A stretch of DNA of 64,000 nucleotides from Planctomycetaceae bacterium (GTDB lineage Bacteria; Planctomycetota; Planctomycetia; Planctomycetales; Planctomycetaceae), in assembly GCA_020638955.1 (NCBI GenBank), contig JACKHO010000004.1, forward strand, positions 186,001-250,000, in the 5' to 3' direction. Of this stretch, positions 1 through 8,499 are shown one piece after another. Both the position numbers and the translations under genes were made by a program. The notes under the pieces were generated by a model, which saw nothing but the letters and a program-made list of their open reading frames with translations, made no database searches and was not told the origin of the DNA. Positions within the stretch are counted from its first letter, which is position 1, and the number at the start of each line of letters is the position of its first letter.

Positions 1-2
1 AC

Positions 3-308
3 TGTGCCGTTGTCATTTGGGGAGAATTCGGTCGGACTCCAAAAATCAGCGCCCAGGTTGGTCGCGATCACTGGCCGCAGGTGAACTGTGCCTTACTGGC
101 CGGCGGCGGATTCCAGCATGGGCAAGTCATTGGAGCCACGGACAGAATTGGCGGCGAAGCCATAGCGCGACCTGTCACGTTCGCTGAAGTCTACGCGAGT
201 TTGTATCGCCACTTGGGCGTCGATGTCGACACAACCATCAGCGACCTGAACGGTCGCCCTCAGTATCTCATCGAAGACCGAGCCAGTCCGCTGGCAGAAC
301 TGAGTTAA
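3..308 (+). CDS. DUF1501 family protein, C-terminal fragment (5' end outside window)
   Basis: The reading frame is open from base 3 at the window edge to the TAA at 306-308, so only the last ~101 residues are present. The visible part starts CAVVIWGEFGRTPKI, followed by GRDHWPQV, then LLAGGGFQHGQVIGATD and the tail NGRPQYLIED. The series GEFGRTP / GRDHW / GGG...G.VIG.TD is the C-terminal signature of DUF1501 proteins, an alkaline-phosphatase/sulfatase-fold family greatly expanded in Planctomycetes and often exported by TAT. It is usually paired with a DUF1549/DUF1553 gene, which would lie upstream of this window. Function is not established for the family. Confidence 0.85.
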   Translation, partial: CAVVIWGEFGRTPKISAQVGRDHWPQVNCALLAGGGFQHGQVIGATDRIGGEAIARPVTFAEVYASLYRHLGVDVDTTISDLNGRPQYLIEDRASPLAELS

Positions 309-440
309 CGAGTACCCGGCGACTCGGGCAATAACGACGACCTACGCAGAACATCCCAAACAAATGATCCCGTCCGCCCGCTTGGAACAGGCCGTGACCG
401 CAGCCGGAAACGAATCATCCAGTTGCGAAATGCTGTATCA

Positions 441-2420
441 TTAGCTCAGCAGTCGCTCGGCCAGTTGGGCTGGTGTCAGCGGACCATGAATTTGCAGTGC
501 AGTTGCCGCATTTTCAAGGCTGTATGCAGCCGTAGCCGGCTTGAACAGTTGCTCGGTTTCCTCCAGTGCGAGTGGCTTGCCCACGGCGCTCGTTGCCTGG
601 GAAATAATCAGTGGCCGAGGCGAAACGGTCGCCGCGATGTGTGGAATGTCACCCACATCACGCAGAATTCCAGGGACGAGCGTGCCGAGTCTTTGATTCT
701 CATAGGGAACATCAGTCACGAAACTGGCGAGTGTGCCCACCATCGCCAAACGGTGAATGCGGGTGATGAGGGCAGAGGCCATGAGGGCCACGAGTCCCGC
801 AGGACCGACACCCACGACAATGTTTTTCCCATCGCCGCGCTGCTCATCCAACATGTGCAGGACGCGTGCGACGTCCCACACCCATTGCGCAAGGAGCGGA
901 CGCCCGAGCCACAGCGACCACTCCGCCGTGTTGTGATCCGGGGCGCGACCAATCTTGTCGCGTGACCAGGCCTGAGTGCCGGTGGCTCGCAAATCGACAG
1001 AAACGACCGTGGCCTTCTGTTCAATGAACGCCTTGGCCCAATCACTGCTAATCGATTTTCGTCCGTCATCGAAATCCAGCAGAATGACCCGACGGCCAGT
1101 TCCTGCTACTTCCGTTCCTGCCAGTTTAATGCCCGGCTCGGAATTCAGCAGAAACGAGGTGACTCCCGCCTCTTCAGACTCCTGAATGAGATTGAGCGGT
1201 TCGCGCTTAGGGAATGGCCCCAGCATTCTTACCAGACTCGTAATCCGGTCGATTTCCTGGGTTCTCCAATGCTCAGCGTGCGTCGGAATGGAAATCTGTC
1301 CGACCAGCCGTTTCCCTTCCGCGGCGGCAAATTGCGGAAGTGTAATGAAGTCGTCCGGGCGTGAATCGTTCGGGAAACAACGGAGCGTTTCGGCCTCCTC
1401 CGTATCATGAGCCGGTTCGGGAATGGGCTCTCCCGTTCCTTCCCCTTTGAGGTGCAGCGTCATCCAGCCGTACATCGCTTCTCGCATGGGCTGGTTGTAA
1501 CCGTGGCCCGACTCAAAGACGGCCTGCTTAGCGCTCTCTTCTTTTCCATACAGCGAAAAGACTTGCTTAGCGAATGCGAGCGACTTGGCCCCTTCGCCGA
1601 CGGAGAACTGAAACGCATCTCGCGTCGCGTTGATGAGCATAAGCCCTCGCGGCGCGACGAGGGACAGAATGGCTCCTTCTTCGGTATGCGACAGTGCACC
1701 CGGCGTCACTTCACACATGCAGCAGGCCGCACCGAGATACGCCTGATAAGTCCCCACCGAACATACGGGAACCACGCACTTCAGCCGATCATCCATCGCA
1801 CCGGCGTACATGGTCTGATTGCCGCCGCCGCTGGCTCCCGTAATCCCAATTCGATTGGGGTCGACCTCCGGCCGGGCCTGCAAGTAGTCGACTGCCCGTG
1901 AATTCTCGTACACCTGCAAACCGGCCAGCGGCAGACCCGTTGGCCAGAGAGTTCCCGCGACCATTTCTCCGTGGTACTCACCGAGAGCTTTGCCAATGCC
2001 CCGTTCGCCGGCGCCAAAGGCATCGACCATGAGGACAAAGAATCCCAGCTTGGCTAGGCCGATGCAGCGCGACTGAATTTCGGGTTGCGATTTCGCGAGT
2101 TGCCAGTGGCCATGCACAGAAAGCACCGCGGGATGCCTTCCCGGCTTGTCGGGCACATATGCATTCGCCGTCATCCGGATGCCCGGACGGGTCTGAAAAT
2201 GGAGTCGCTCGACGCGGTAGCCTTCGCGTTGAAATTCCCCGACTTTCTGAGGATCGAGGTCGCACGCGGTTTCGGGAAATCCACCCCAGTTTTCAATGAG
2301 GCGCTGGCGGAGTTGCTCTCGGGCCTGTTTCCACTCTTCCAGCGTCGCGGCGGGGGCATCGCCCTTTCGCATTTCAGCGGCCAGCGACTTGACGTAATCG
2401 AGAAACTCGAACAGTTCCAT
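441..2420 (-). CDS. alpha/beta hydrolase (dienelactone-hydrolase/acetyl-xylan-esterase type), tandem domains
   Basis: A 659-residue protein from the ATG at 2420. The frame extends upstream to 2498, but the family-like sequence begins at MELFEFLDYV. Domain 1 (about residues 70-330) has an oxyanion region VLSVHGHW (~99-106), the nucleophile elbow GITGASGGG with Ser197, and a late SGHGYNQP that would supply the catalytic His. Domain 2 (about 400-659) repeats the fold but its elbow reads VVGVGPAG, without a Ser nucleophile, so it is probably structural. No signal peptide is evident at the chosen start. Planctomycetes have many such esterases, thought to act on acetylated polysaccharides; the substrate cannot be read from sequence. 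It stands alone, convergent with the DUF1501 gene. Confidence 0.8.
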   Translation of the reverse strand: MELFEFLDYVKSLAAEMRKGDAPAATLEEWKQAREQLRQRLIENWGGFPETACDLDPQKVGEFQREGYRVERLHFQTRPGIRMTANAYVPDKPGRHPAVLSVHGHWQLAKSQPEIQSRCIGLAKLGFFVLMVDAFGAGERGIGKALGEYHGEMVAGTLWPTGLPLAGLQVYENSRAVDYLQARPEVDPNRIGITGASGGGNQTMYAGAMDDRLKCVVPVCSVGTYQAYLGAACCMCEVTPGALSHTEEGAILSLVAPRGLMLINATRDAFQFSVGEGAKSLAFAKQVFSLYGKEESAKQAVFESGHGYNQPMREAMYGWMTLHLKGEGTGEPIPEPAHDTEEAETLRCFPNDSRPDDFITLPQFAAAEGKRLVGQISIPTHAEHWRTQEIDRITSLVRMLGPFPKREPLNLIQESEEAGVTSFLLNSEPGIKLAGTEVAGTGRRVILLDFDDGRKSISSDWAKAFIEQKATVVSVDLRATGTQAWSRDKIGRAPDHNTAEWSLWLGRPLLAQWVWDVARVLHMLDEQRGDGKNIVVGVGPAGLVALMASALITRIHRLAMVGTLASFVTDVPYENQRLGTLVPGILRDVGDIPHIAATVSPRPLIISQATSAVGKPLALEETEQLFKPATAAYSLENAATALQIHGPLTPAQLAERLLS

Positions 2421-2896
2421 AAGGTCCACCAAATCCAGTTGAACGACTACGAGGGCAGGAGGATTTTCCGCTGAGTAACAGTCTGATGCCTCAAGCACGA
2501 TCTGCCAACCATACGATCCCTAAATCCCGTCGTGCGATCCAATTACCGCCACTCGAATGGGAAGAAAACAGGGGAGATCTCCTCAGGAAAGCCGATGCAG
2601 ACGACTCCTGAAAAGACAATTGGTCGACGCTGCTGACTCTCGGGGGTATAACGACTTGCGCGATTGGCGCGGTGACTTTCCCCGAAATCACCCGACGGAC
2701 AAGAGTCGACCTCACATAAAGTCTTGCCACTGTTTAAGGTTATGGTCTCGCCGGAGCCCCTTGTCGCCGCTAACATAGTGGCTCAAGAACCTGAGAAACG
2801 CGGCACATTCACACAGCACATGACATTGAGGGGCGGCCCTCGTTTGATAACATGCCGCCTTCGCCCGCGAAACATTGACGGACAGCGACTGAAAAG
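2421..2896. other. 476-bp intergenic region between divergent genes
   Basis: It separates the minus-strand hydrolase from the plus-strand ketoacyl-synthase cluster and should hold both promoters. Short overlapping frames occur on both strands but none has family-like sequence or a convincing ribosome binding site. No repeat family, terminator or RNA gene was recognised. Confidence 0.5.
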
Positions 2897-4207
2897 ATGG
2901 TTAGCAACACAAAACGACGAATTGTGATTACCGCAATGGGACTTGTCAGTCCTATTGGACTTGGCCGCGATGCCATGCTGGAGAGCCTCCAGTCAGGTCG
3001 CAGCGGCGTCCGCCGCATTCAGCGGTACAACGGCGCGGCAACAGTCGGCGGAATTGGTGGCGAAGTTGCCGATTTGGGTGACGAAAACGCCAAGAAGATT
3101 TGCTTCACCGAAAAAGAAGAAAAGAAGGCCGTCAAACTGATGTGCCGCGACGTGCTGCTCGGCACGTGCGCCGCAAAGTTTGCCCTCGGTGATTCTGGAC
3201 TCGATTTGGATGCCATCGACCACACCCGCATTGGTGTCGAGTATGGCGCCAACCTCATGTTCTTCGAACCGGAGAACATGGCCGGCGCCGCTCGCGCCAG
3301 CAGTACTGAGTCCGGTGATTTCCAAATGGAGAACTGGGGCACCGCTGGTCTCCGGGGAATGGAACCGCTGTGGATGCTGAAGTATCTACCCAACATGCCC
3401 GCGTGCCATATTGCGATTTTCTTCCAGGCACTCGGTCCCAACAACTCCGTCACTGTCGATGAAGCCTCAACCGGGGCGGCGCTGACAGAAGCACTCAACA
3501 TCCTGGAACGTGGAGCGGCCGACATGATGCTCGTCGGCGCGACCGGAACAAAGATTTGCCCTGTCAGTTCGATTCATGGCCAGTTTTCGGGTCAGCAAAC
3601 CTGCAATGACGATGATCCAGCATCATCGTGCCGTCCCTTCGACTCCTCTCGCGCTGGCGCAGTGGCCGGCGAAGGGGCAGCATGTCTGCTGCTGGAAGAA
3701 GAATCACACGCGCTGGCGCGTGGCGCCAAAATCTGGGGACGCATTTACAGCGGTGCGACGTCCTGCGTCTGCGATCCGAGCGGTAAATCAAATCCAAAGC
3801 AGGCACTGGTGAACGCAATTGGTGCCGCGCTGCGACGCGGTGGTGTCTCGCCCGATGCCATCGGTCACTACAACGCGCACGGACTCGGCACCAAAGAAGC
3901 CGATGCAGCCGAAGCCGCCGCAATTCACGAAATCTTCGGCAGCCATGCCGCCAACCTGCCGGTGACTGCCCTGAAGGGTTTCACCGGCAATGCGGGAGCT
4001 GCTTCCGGTCTCATCGAAATTGCCTCGTCGTTGTTGTCGCTGGATCAGGGACAAATTCCGTACACGCTGAACACCACCACTCCAGACGAGTCTCTCGGAT
4101 TGGACATCGTGACCGGCGCACCGCGTGCAACAAGCAATAAGTTCTTCGTCAACGCCAACTTCACTGATTGTGGCCAGGCAAGTGCCGTCGTCATTGAAGG
4201 TGCGTAA
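2897..4207 (+). CDS. beta-ketoacyl-ACP synthase homologue lacking the catalytic Cys and one His
   Basis: 436 residues, full length for the FabF/KAS II fold: N-terminal RRIVITAMGLVSPIG, middle GATGTKICPVSS and PFDSSRAGAVAGEGAACLLLEE, C-terminal NAHGLGTKEAD and ALKGFTGNAGAASG. In active enzymes the triad is Cys (TACxSG), His (AHGTxT) and His (KSxxGHxxGAAG). Here the elbow reads TVDEASTGAA (186-195) with no Cys, the first His is kept (H328), and the second is Asn (GN, 364-365). It cannot perform normal Cys-dependent condensation. It may be a chain-length-factor-like partner, a decarboxylase, an acyl carrier or a new activity. It is the first gene of a tightly spaced plus-strand cluster; the next gene starts 11 bases after its stop. 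Confidence 0.85.
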   Translation: MVSNTKRRIVITAMGLVSPIGLGRDAMLESLQSGRSGVRRIQRYNGAATVGGIGGEVADLGDENAKKICFTEKEEKKAVKLMCRDVLLGTCAAKFALGDSGLDLDAIDHTRIGVEYGANLMFFEPENMAGAARASSTESGDFQMENWGTAGLRGMEPLWMLKYLPNMPACHIAIFFQALGPNNSVTVDEASTGAALTEALNILERGAADMMLVGATGTKICPVSSIHGQFSGQQTCNDDDPASSCRPFDSSRAGAVAGEGAACLLLEEESHALARGAKIWGRIYSGATSCVCDPSGKSNPKQALVNAIGAALRRGGVSPDAIGHYNAHGLGTKEADAAEAAAIHEIFGSHAANLPVTALKGFTGNAGAASGLIEIASSLLSLDQGQIPYTLNTTTPDESLGLDIVTGAPRATSNKFFVNANFTDCGQASAVVIEGA

Positions 4208-4218
4208 GCGACTTTTCA

Positions 4219-4917
4219 ATGCTTGATGAACAGTTCCCCGAAATCACTCTGCCGCTCAGTGCAGAGCAGTTGTCGTGGTTGCCACGCAATCCGGCATACG
4301 CGTATCGCGTTGAGGGGAATGAAGTTCGGCTGACTCCCGAACCGAAGGTGTTGCACGCCCTGTTGCCATTCAAGAAATCGTCGCGAGCGGTCGTCGCATC
4401 GGACGAATTGTCGATTCGAAAATTGAGTAGCGATGACTGGCCGGAGCTTCGCAGCCTGTTTTTCGACGCCTTCTCGGCAAGCCAGCCGTTTTCACTTTTG
4501 TCGGTCGCTGAAGCACAACAACTGGCTGACGCATGCGCGACCCGCACGGAACAGTGCGAAGATGGACCGCTGGTCGAGTCTGCGTGTCACGTCATGTTCC
4601 AGTCTCGCGGTCAACGAATTGTCGGGGCGTCACTGGTGACATTAACGCCTGCGGGCCCGCTCACTGACTTCTCGCATCCCGATTGGAAGTCGACGCCGCC
4701 GGACGACGCGGTCCCTGAGAAATGGGGACGTCCGCATTTGACCTGGGTCTTCGTTTCGCCGAGTTATTCGCGACGAGGACTGGCCAGCCGTTTGCTGCAT
4801 TCATCAATTGCCGAATTGCAGCAATTGGGTTTCGCCGAGATGTCGAGTACATTTCTCGCTGACAATACACCCAGTCTACTGTGGCACTGGCAAATGGGTT
4901 TTGAACTTCCCCACTGA
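4219..4917 (+). CDS. GNAT family N-acetyltransferase
   Basis: 232 residues. The C-terminal half carries the GNAT acetyl-CoA binding motif A: beta-strand HLTWVFVSPSY followed by the pyrophosphate loop SRRGLASRLL (the R/QxxGxG/A class), then a helix and the late NTPSLLWHWQMGFEL, which is the usual N...Y/W..GF element of motif B. The N-terminal ~65 residues (PEITLPLSAEQLSWLP...) are outside the fold and may bind a partner. It lies 11 bases after the ketoacyl-synthase homologue and 37 before the phosphatase gene, so co-transcription is likely. The acceptor substrate is unknown; an acyl or amino group made by this cluster is possible. Confidence 0.8.
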   Translation: MLDEQFPEITLPLSAEQLSWLPRNPAYAYRVEGNEVRLTPEPKVLHALLPFKKSSRAVVASDELSIRKLSSDDWPELRSLFFDAFSASQPFSLLSVAEAQQLADACATRTEQCEDGPLVESACHVMFQSRGQRIVGASLVTLTPAGPLTDFSHPDWKSTPPDDAVPEKWGRPHLTWVFVSPSYSRRGLASRLLHSSIAELQQLGFAEMSSTFLADNTPSLLWHWQMGFELPH

Positions 4918-4954
4918 AGCTGTCGAGCTCCAGCACTACGACAAATTTGCACGC

Positions 4955-5746
4955 ATGTCTGAATCACAAATCTCACGACGTCTCGAATGGGCCCTCGAAG
5001 CTTCACAGCGAGCTGCTGAGTTCATTATGCCGTACTTCCAGTCGGCGAATTTGAGTATCGAGAACAAGGCTGACAGCTCTCCCGTAACGCTGGCAGACAA
5101 AGGTGCCGAGCAACTGCTCCGTGCGGAAATCGAAAAGTACTTCCCTGGCGACGGAATTCTGGGCGAAGAGTTCGGACAAATTGCGGGAAGCAACGGCTTC
5201 CAGTGGATTATTGACCCCATCGATGGAACCAAGTCATTCGTACATGGAACGCCCCTATTTGGCACGCTGGTAGGATTGGTCCACGAAGGGCAAACGGTCG
5301 CCGGGGTTTGTCGCTTCCCGGCCCTCAACGAAGTGGTTTACGCCCAAAACGGCGGCGGAGCGTTCTGGCAAAAGTCCGATGGCTCGACGGTCAGGGCCGC
5401 TGTTTCGACGGTTAATGAGTTGAGTCAATCACTCTTCTGTTACACGTCCGTCGGAGGTTGGATTACCGTCGATGGGCTCGACAAGTTCGAGAACTTGTGC
5501 CGGACGACACGCATCGCCCGTGGCTGGGGTGATTGCTACGGACACATGCTGGTTGCCACAGGTCGGGCCGAAGTCATGATTGACCCCTTGCTGAACCCCT
5601 GGGATGCAGCCGCCCTCGTGCCCATTGTCACCGAAGCGGGCGGAGTGTTCGTCGACTGGAAAGGAGAGGTCACCATCGAAGGCGGAAACGGAATTTCCAC
5701 CGCCCCTCAACTCCGCGACATCGTCCTCGCCGCTGTGCAGGACTAA
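4955..5746 (+). CDS. hisN: inositol-monophosphatase family phosphatase, HisN (histidinol-phosphatase)-like
   Basis: 263 residues from the ATG at 4955 (MSESQISRRLEW). The frame is open further upstream, but that part overlaps the GNAT gene in another phase. Family motifs are complete: GILGEEFG (metal-binding Glu), IIDPIDGTKSF (motif A, Asp residues binding Mg2+) and NPWDAAALVPIVTEAGG (motif B). The combination DPIDGTKSF.HG.PLFGTL is typical of the HisN subgroup, which removes phosphate from histidinol phosphate; related members act on inositol or 3'-phosphoadenosine phosphates. Its position in a cluster with a GNAT and an OleC-like enzyme, and not with his genes, leaves a different substrate possible. 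Confidence 0.8.
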   Translation: MSESQISRRLEWALEASQRAAEFIMPYFQSANLSIENKADSSPVTLADKGAEQLLRAEIEKYFPGDGILGEEFGQIAGSNGFQWIIDPIDGTKSFVHGTPLFGTLVGLVHEGQTVAGVCRFPALNEVVYAQNGGGAFWQKSDGSTVRAAVSTVNELSQSLFCYTSVGGWITVDGLDKFENLCRTTRIARGWGDCYGHMLVATGRAEVMIDPLLNPWDAAALVPIVTEAGGVFVDWKGEVTIEGGNGISTAPQLRDIVLAAVQD

Positions 5747-5761
5747 TTGCAAATTCTTCTT

Positions 5762-5807
5762 CTCAACCATCTCAACCGCGGCGCAGCCGCCTTTAACCAT
5801 CTCAACC
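5762..5807. repeat. 46-bp REP-like repeat, copy A
   Basis: This copy matches 41446-41491 in 40 of 46 positions at equal length. The layout is two CTCAACCATCTCAACC-type direct arms around a small palindrome GCGGCGCAGCCGC that can fold into a hairpin. It lies between the HisN-like and OleC-like genes. The sequence can be read through in some frames, but it belongs to no gene. Shorter runs of the same motif occur at 41355-41415 (opposite strand) and near 56107. Confidence 0.75.
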
Positions 5808-5835
5808 ACTCCACGTCGCCCCCGTTTACGAAAAC

Positions 5836-7494
5836 ATGAACATCGCCGCACGACTTACCGAGATGGCAACGCAGCGCCCGTGGCAACGGGCGGTCGTCGC
5901 ACCAGACGGTCATGATCGGTGGGGACGGCGAAAGTACACCCAACTCACCTTCGCACAGTTGGACGAGGAATCGAACCGGCTCGCTAATGGGTTTGTGAAC
6001 TACGGAGTACAGCCGGGACAGAAACTTGTGCTGTTCGTCCCGTTCAGCATTGAGTTCATTACGCTCACGTTTGCCCTGTTCAAAGTCGGCGTCACCATTG
6101 TGCTCATTGACCCTGGCATGGGCCGCAACAATGTGTTTCGTTGTCTTGAGGAAGTGCAGCCCGATGGATTTGTCGGCATCCCTAAAGTGCATTTAGGCCG
6201 CTGGCTGTTTGCCAGTCGGTTTCCCAAGGCACGGCTGAACTTCAGCGTGGGAGGCTGGCTGCCTGGAGTCACGGCCACGTATCATGGACTGCGGGAAGCT
6301 GGTCCAGAGTTCACGACCAAGACCATGTCGGCCACGGACTCAGCAGCCATTATTTTCACAAGCGGAAGCACCGGTCCGCCAAAGGGCGTGCACTATGAAC
6401 ATGGCATGTTCAACGCCCAGGTTGACATGATCAGCAGGCACTACGGGATTGAAGCAGGCGAAGTTGATTTGCCCGGATTTCCATTATTCGGATTGTTCAA
6501 CGCCGCCATGGGAGTGACCACGGTCATTCCCGATATGGATGCCACCAAGCCAGCGTTTGTTGATCCCCGCAATATCATCGAGGCCATTCGCGACCAGGGA
6601 GTCACTCAGGCATTTGGCTCACCGGCATTCTGGAATCGGGTCGGCAGGTACTGTGAGGAACACGGCATTACGTTTCCGTCCTTGAAACGTGCCCTCTCGG
6701 CTGGTGGTCCTGTACCGAATCACGTCCTGCAACGGATGACAAAAATCCTCTCGCGCCCGAATTCCGACCTGTTCACTCCTTACGGGGCCACCGAGAGTTT
6801 GCCGGTTGCTTCCATTGGAGCACGGCAGGTCCTCAATGAAACAGCATCTGCGACAAGACAGGGGTCTGGAACGTGCGTCGGCACGGTGTTCGAGGGAGTC
6901 GACGTCAAAATCATTGAAGCGACGTCCGAACCCATTGCTTCGATTGCCGACGCCAACGAACTTCCCGCAGGTCAAATCGGCGAAATCATTGTGAAGAGTC
7001 CGTCGGTCACCCGCGAGTACTATCAGCGACCTGAAGCGACGCGTTTGGCAAAGATTCCAGACGGTGCGGGATTCTGGCACCGCATTGGTGATGTCGGCTA
7101 TCTCGACGACGTAGGCAAGCTGTGGTTTTGCGGTCGCAAGGCACACATCGTGACCACCCCCACCGCCCGGATGTATTCGGTTTGCTGCGAAGCCATTTAC
7201 GAAGGACACGCCGATGTCTTTCGGGCCGCTCTGGTTGGCGTGGGTGAGGCCGGACAGCAGGAGCCGGTCCTCATTGTCGAACCGGAGGCAGAACGATTTC
7301 CCGAGACTGCAACCGATGTAAATCGATTCCGTCAACAACTTCTCGACATCGGACGGGCCTCTGACCTGACAAAATCGATCGAAAAAATCCTGTTTCACAG
7401 GGCGTTTCCGGTGGATACGCGGCACAACGTGAAAATCAACCGTGAAGCCCTCTCAGAATGGGCTGGCCGCGAATTGGCTGCGGGAGGAGCCTGA
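5836..7494 (+). CDS. AMP-dependent synthetase, OleC-like (beta-lactone synthetase / fatty-acid CoA ligase family)
   Basis: 552 residues. ANL-superfamily motifs: nucleotide loop IIFTSGSTGPPKGV, TPYGATES, hinge GDVGYLDDVGKLWFCGRKAH and the late lysine segment DTRHNVKINREAL. The stretches IDPGMGRNNVFRCLEE, FVGIPKVHL, DLPGFPLFGLFNAAMG and FGSPAFWNRVGRY are those of the OleC branch. OleC turns a beta-hydroxy acid into a beta-lactone with ATP in long-chain olefin or beta-lactone biosynthesis. OleA, OleB and OleD are absent from this window. The cluster instead begins with a Cys-less ketoacyl synthase, so the substrate may be a hydroxy or oxo acid bound by that protein. A simple acyl-CoA or acyl-AMP ligase role is the alternative. 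Confidence 0.8.
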   Translation: MNIAARLTEMATQRPWQRAVVAPDGHDRWGRRKYTQLTFAQLDEESNRLANGFVNYGVQPGQKLVLFVPFSIEFITLTFALFKVGVTIVLIDPGMGRNNVFRCLEEVQPDGFVGIPKVHLGRWLFASRFPKARLNFSVGGWLPGVTATYHGLREAGPEFTTKTMSATDSAAIIFTSGSTGPPKGVHYEHGMFNAQVDMISRHYGIEAGEVDLPGFPLFGLFNAAMGVTTVIPDMDATKPAFVDPRNIIEAIRDQGVTQAFGSPAFWNRVGRYCEEHGITFPSLKRALSAGGPVPNHVLQRMTKILSRPNSDLFTPYGATESLPVASIGARQVLNETASATRQGSGTCVGTVFEGVDVKIIEATSEPIASIADANELPAGQIGEIIVKSPSVTREYYQRPEATRLAKIPDGAGFWHRIGDVGYLDDVGKLWFCGRKAHIVTTPTARMYSVCCEAIYEGHADVFRAALVGVGEAGQQEPVLIVEPEAERFPETATDVNRFRQQLLDIGRASDLTKSIEKILFHRAFPVDTRHNVKINREALSEWAGRELAAGGA

Positions 7495-7692
7495 TTCGTC
7501 GGCTTGGGAAAGCTGTACGGAGCGATACTCCAAAACGTTTCGCCTAAACGCGTGAACAGGTACTTAATTGCTTGACGAAGGCCGCCCTGAACGGCAGTCT
7601 AGGGGCATTGAACCTGTGGAATTCTATCCGTTCATTGCGGCTGAAATGGCGTTCATCGTACGCCGCGATGGGAACAGTCTGGATAAGCATTA

Positions 7693-8490
7693 ATGGAAAC
7701 TGAAGTACAATCTGTCGAGTCGGAGGATCAACTCGTATTGCGTGCGCAGGAAGCGCTGAGTAACTGCAACTGGACCATTGGCGAATGTGCCGCGACCTGG
7801 ACCAAACGGTACGCCAGCGGCCGGACCGATGCGGACTTCGGCCAACTCATTGGCCTGAGTGGCGATCAGGTGTATCAGCGCCGCCGCGTGTGGGAGTCGT
7901 TCGCCGATGTCTGGCAGGAATACCCCAACCTGAAGTGGTCGCACTTCTACGTCGCCCTCAACTGGGATGACTCCGCCGAGTGTCTGCAGTGGGCGAATGA
8001 AATTGAAGCGACCATTGCGGAAATGAAGGCGTGGCGACGTGCTCAGCGGGGTGAAGATTTGACCGCTCCTGCTGACGAAGAAGCACCATTCGATTTGCCG
8101 GGTGATTTCCTCACACCAACCTCAGGATTTGTCCGCGACGCCTCAGACCCGGCGTTTGCAGGCGAGCGCGCTGCGGGCGAGAACAGCGGTTTGGCCCTGA
8201 TGGATCGCGAAAGCGGTGAGTTCGCTATGGCAGCAAATCGGCAAGTGGGAGGTGATGACTACGCCCCCTTCAACGCCGGTGCTCGCGGCAGTGCACCATC
8301 AGAAGATAAGTCGCAGCAGGAAGTGACGACCGAGCAAATCATCAAGCGTGCCTGTGCCGCACTTGAACGGTGTGACGCCTCGCTGACTCCCGCAGTCCTC
8401 GAAGAATACTCAGACCTGTCATTCAGCCTGCAACAACGTTTCCGCAATGCCCTGACGAATTTGCAGTCGAAGGTCAGCAATCTGGACTAA
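7693..8490 (+). CDS. hypothetical protein, helical N-terminus and acidic middle
   Basis: 265 residues, not recognised. The first ~130 residues are probably alpha-helical and contain conserved-looking aromatic segments (WTIGECAATWTKRYASGRTDADFGQLIGLS, of which DADFGQLIGLS resembles a helix-turn-helix start, then VYQRRRVWESF and WSHFYVALNWDD). The middle is acidic and low in complexity, and the last ~60 residues are helical. No signal peptide or membrane segment is visible. It starts after a 198-bp gap and its stop lies 9 bases before holB, which suggests co-transcription with a replication gene. A DNA-binding role is only an inference from the helix-turn-helix-like segment. Confidence 0.7.
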   Translation: METEVQSVESEDQLVLRAQEALSNCNWTIGECAATWTKRYASGRTDADFGQLIGLSGDQVYQRRRVWESFADVWQEYPNLKWSHFYVALNWDDSAECLQWANEIEATIAEMKAWRRAQRGEDLTAPADEEAPFDLPGDFLTPTSGFVRDASDPAFAGERAAGENSGLALMDRESGEFAMAANRQVGGDDYAPFNAGARGSAPSEDKSQQEVTTEQIIKRACAALERCDASLTPAVLEEYSDLSFSLQQRFRNALTNLQSKVSNLD

Positions 8491-8499
8491 TTCTGTTTC

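Noticed and set aside
2491..2730. 79-codon minus-strand frame upstream of the hydrolase
   Set aside because: No ribosome binding site, no family-like sequence and competing frames on both strands.
6619..7425. 268-codon minus-strand frame antisense to the OleC-like gene
   Set aside because: Shadow of the strongly conserved adenylating enzyme on the plus strand.
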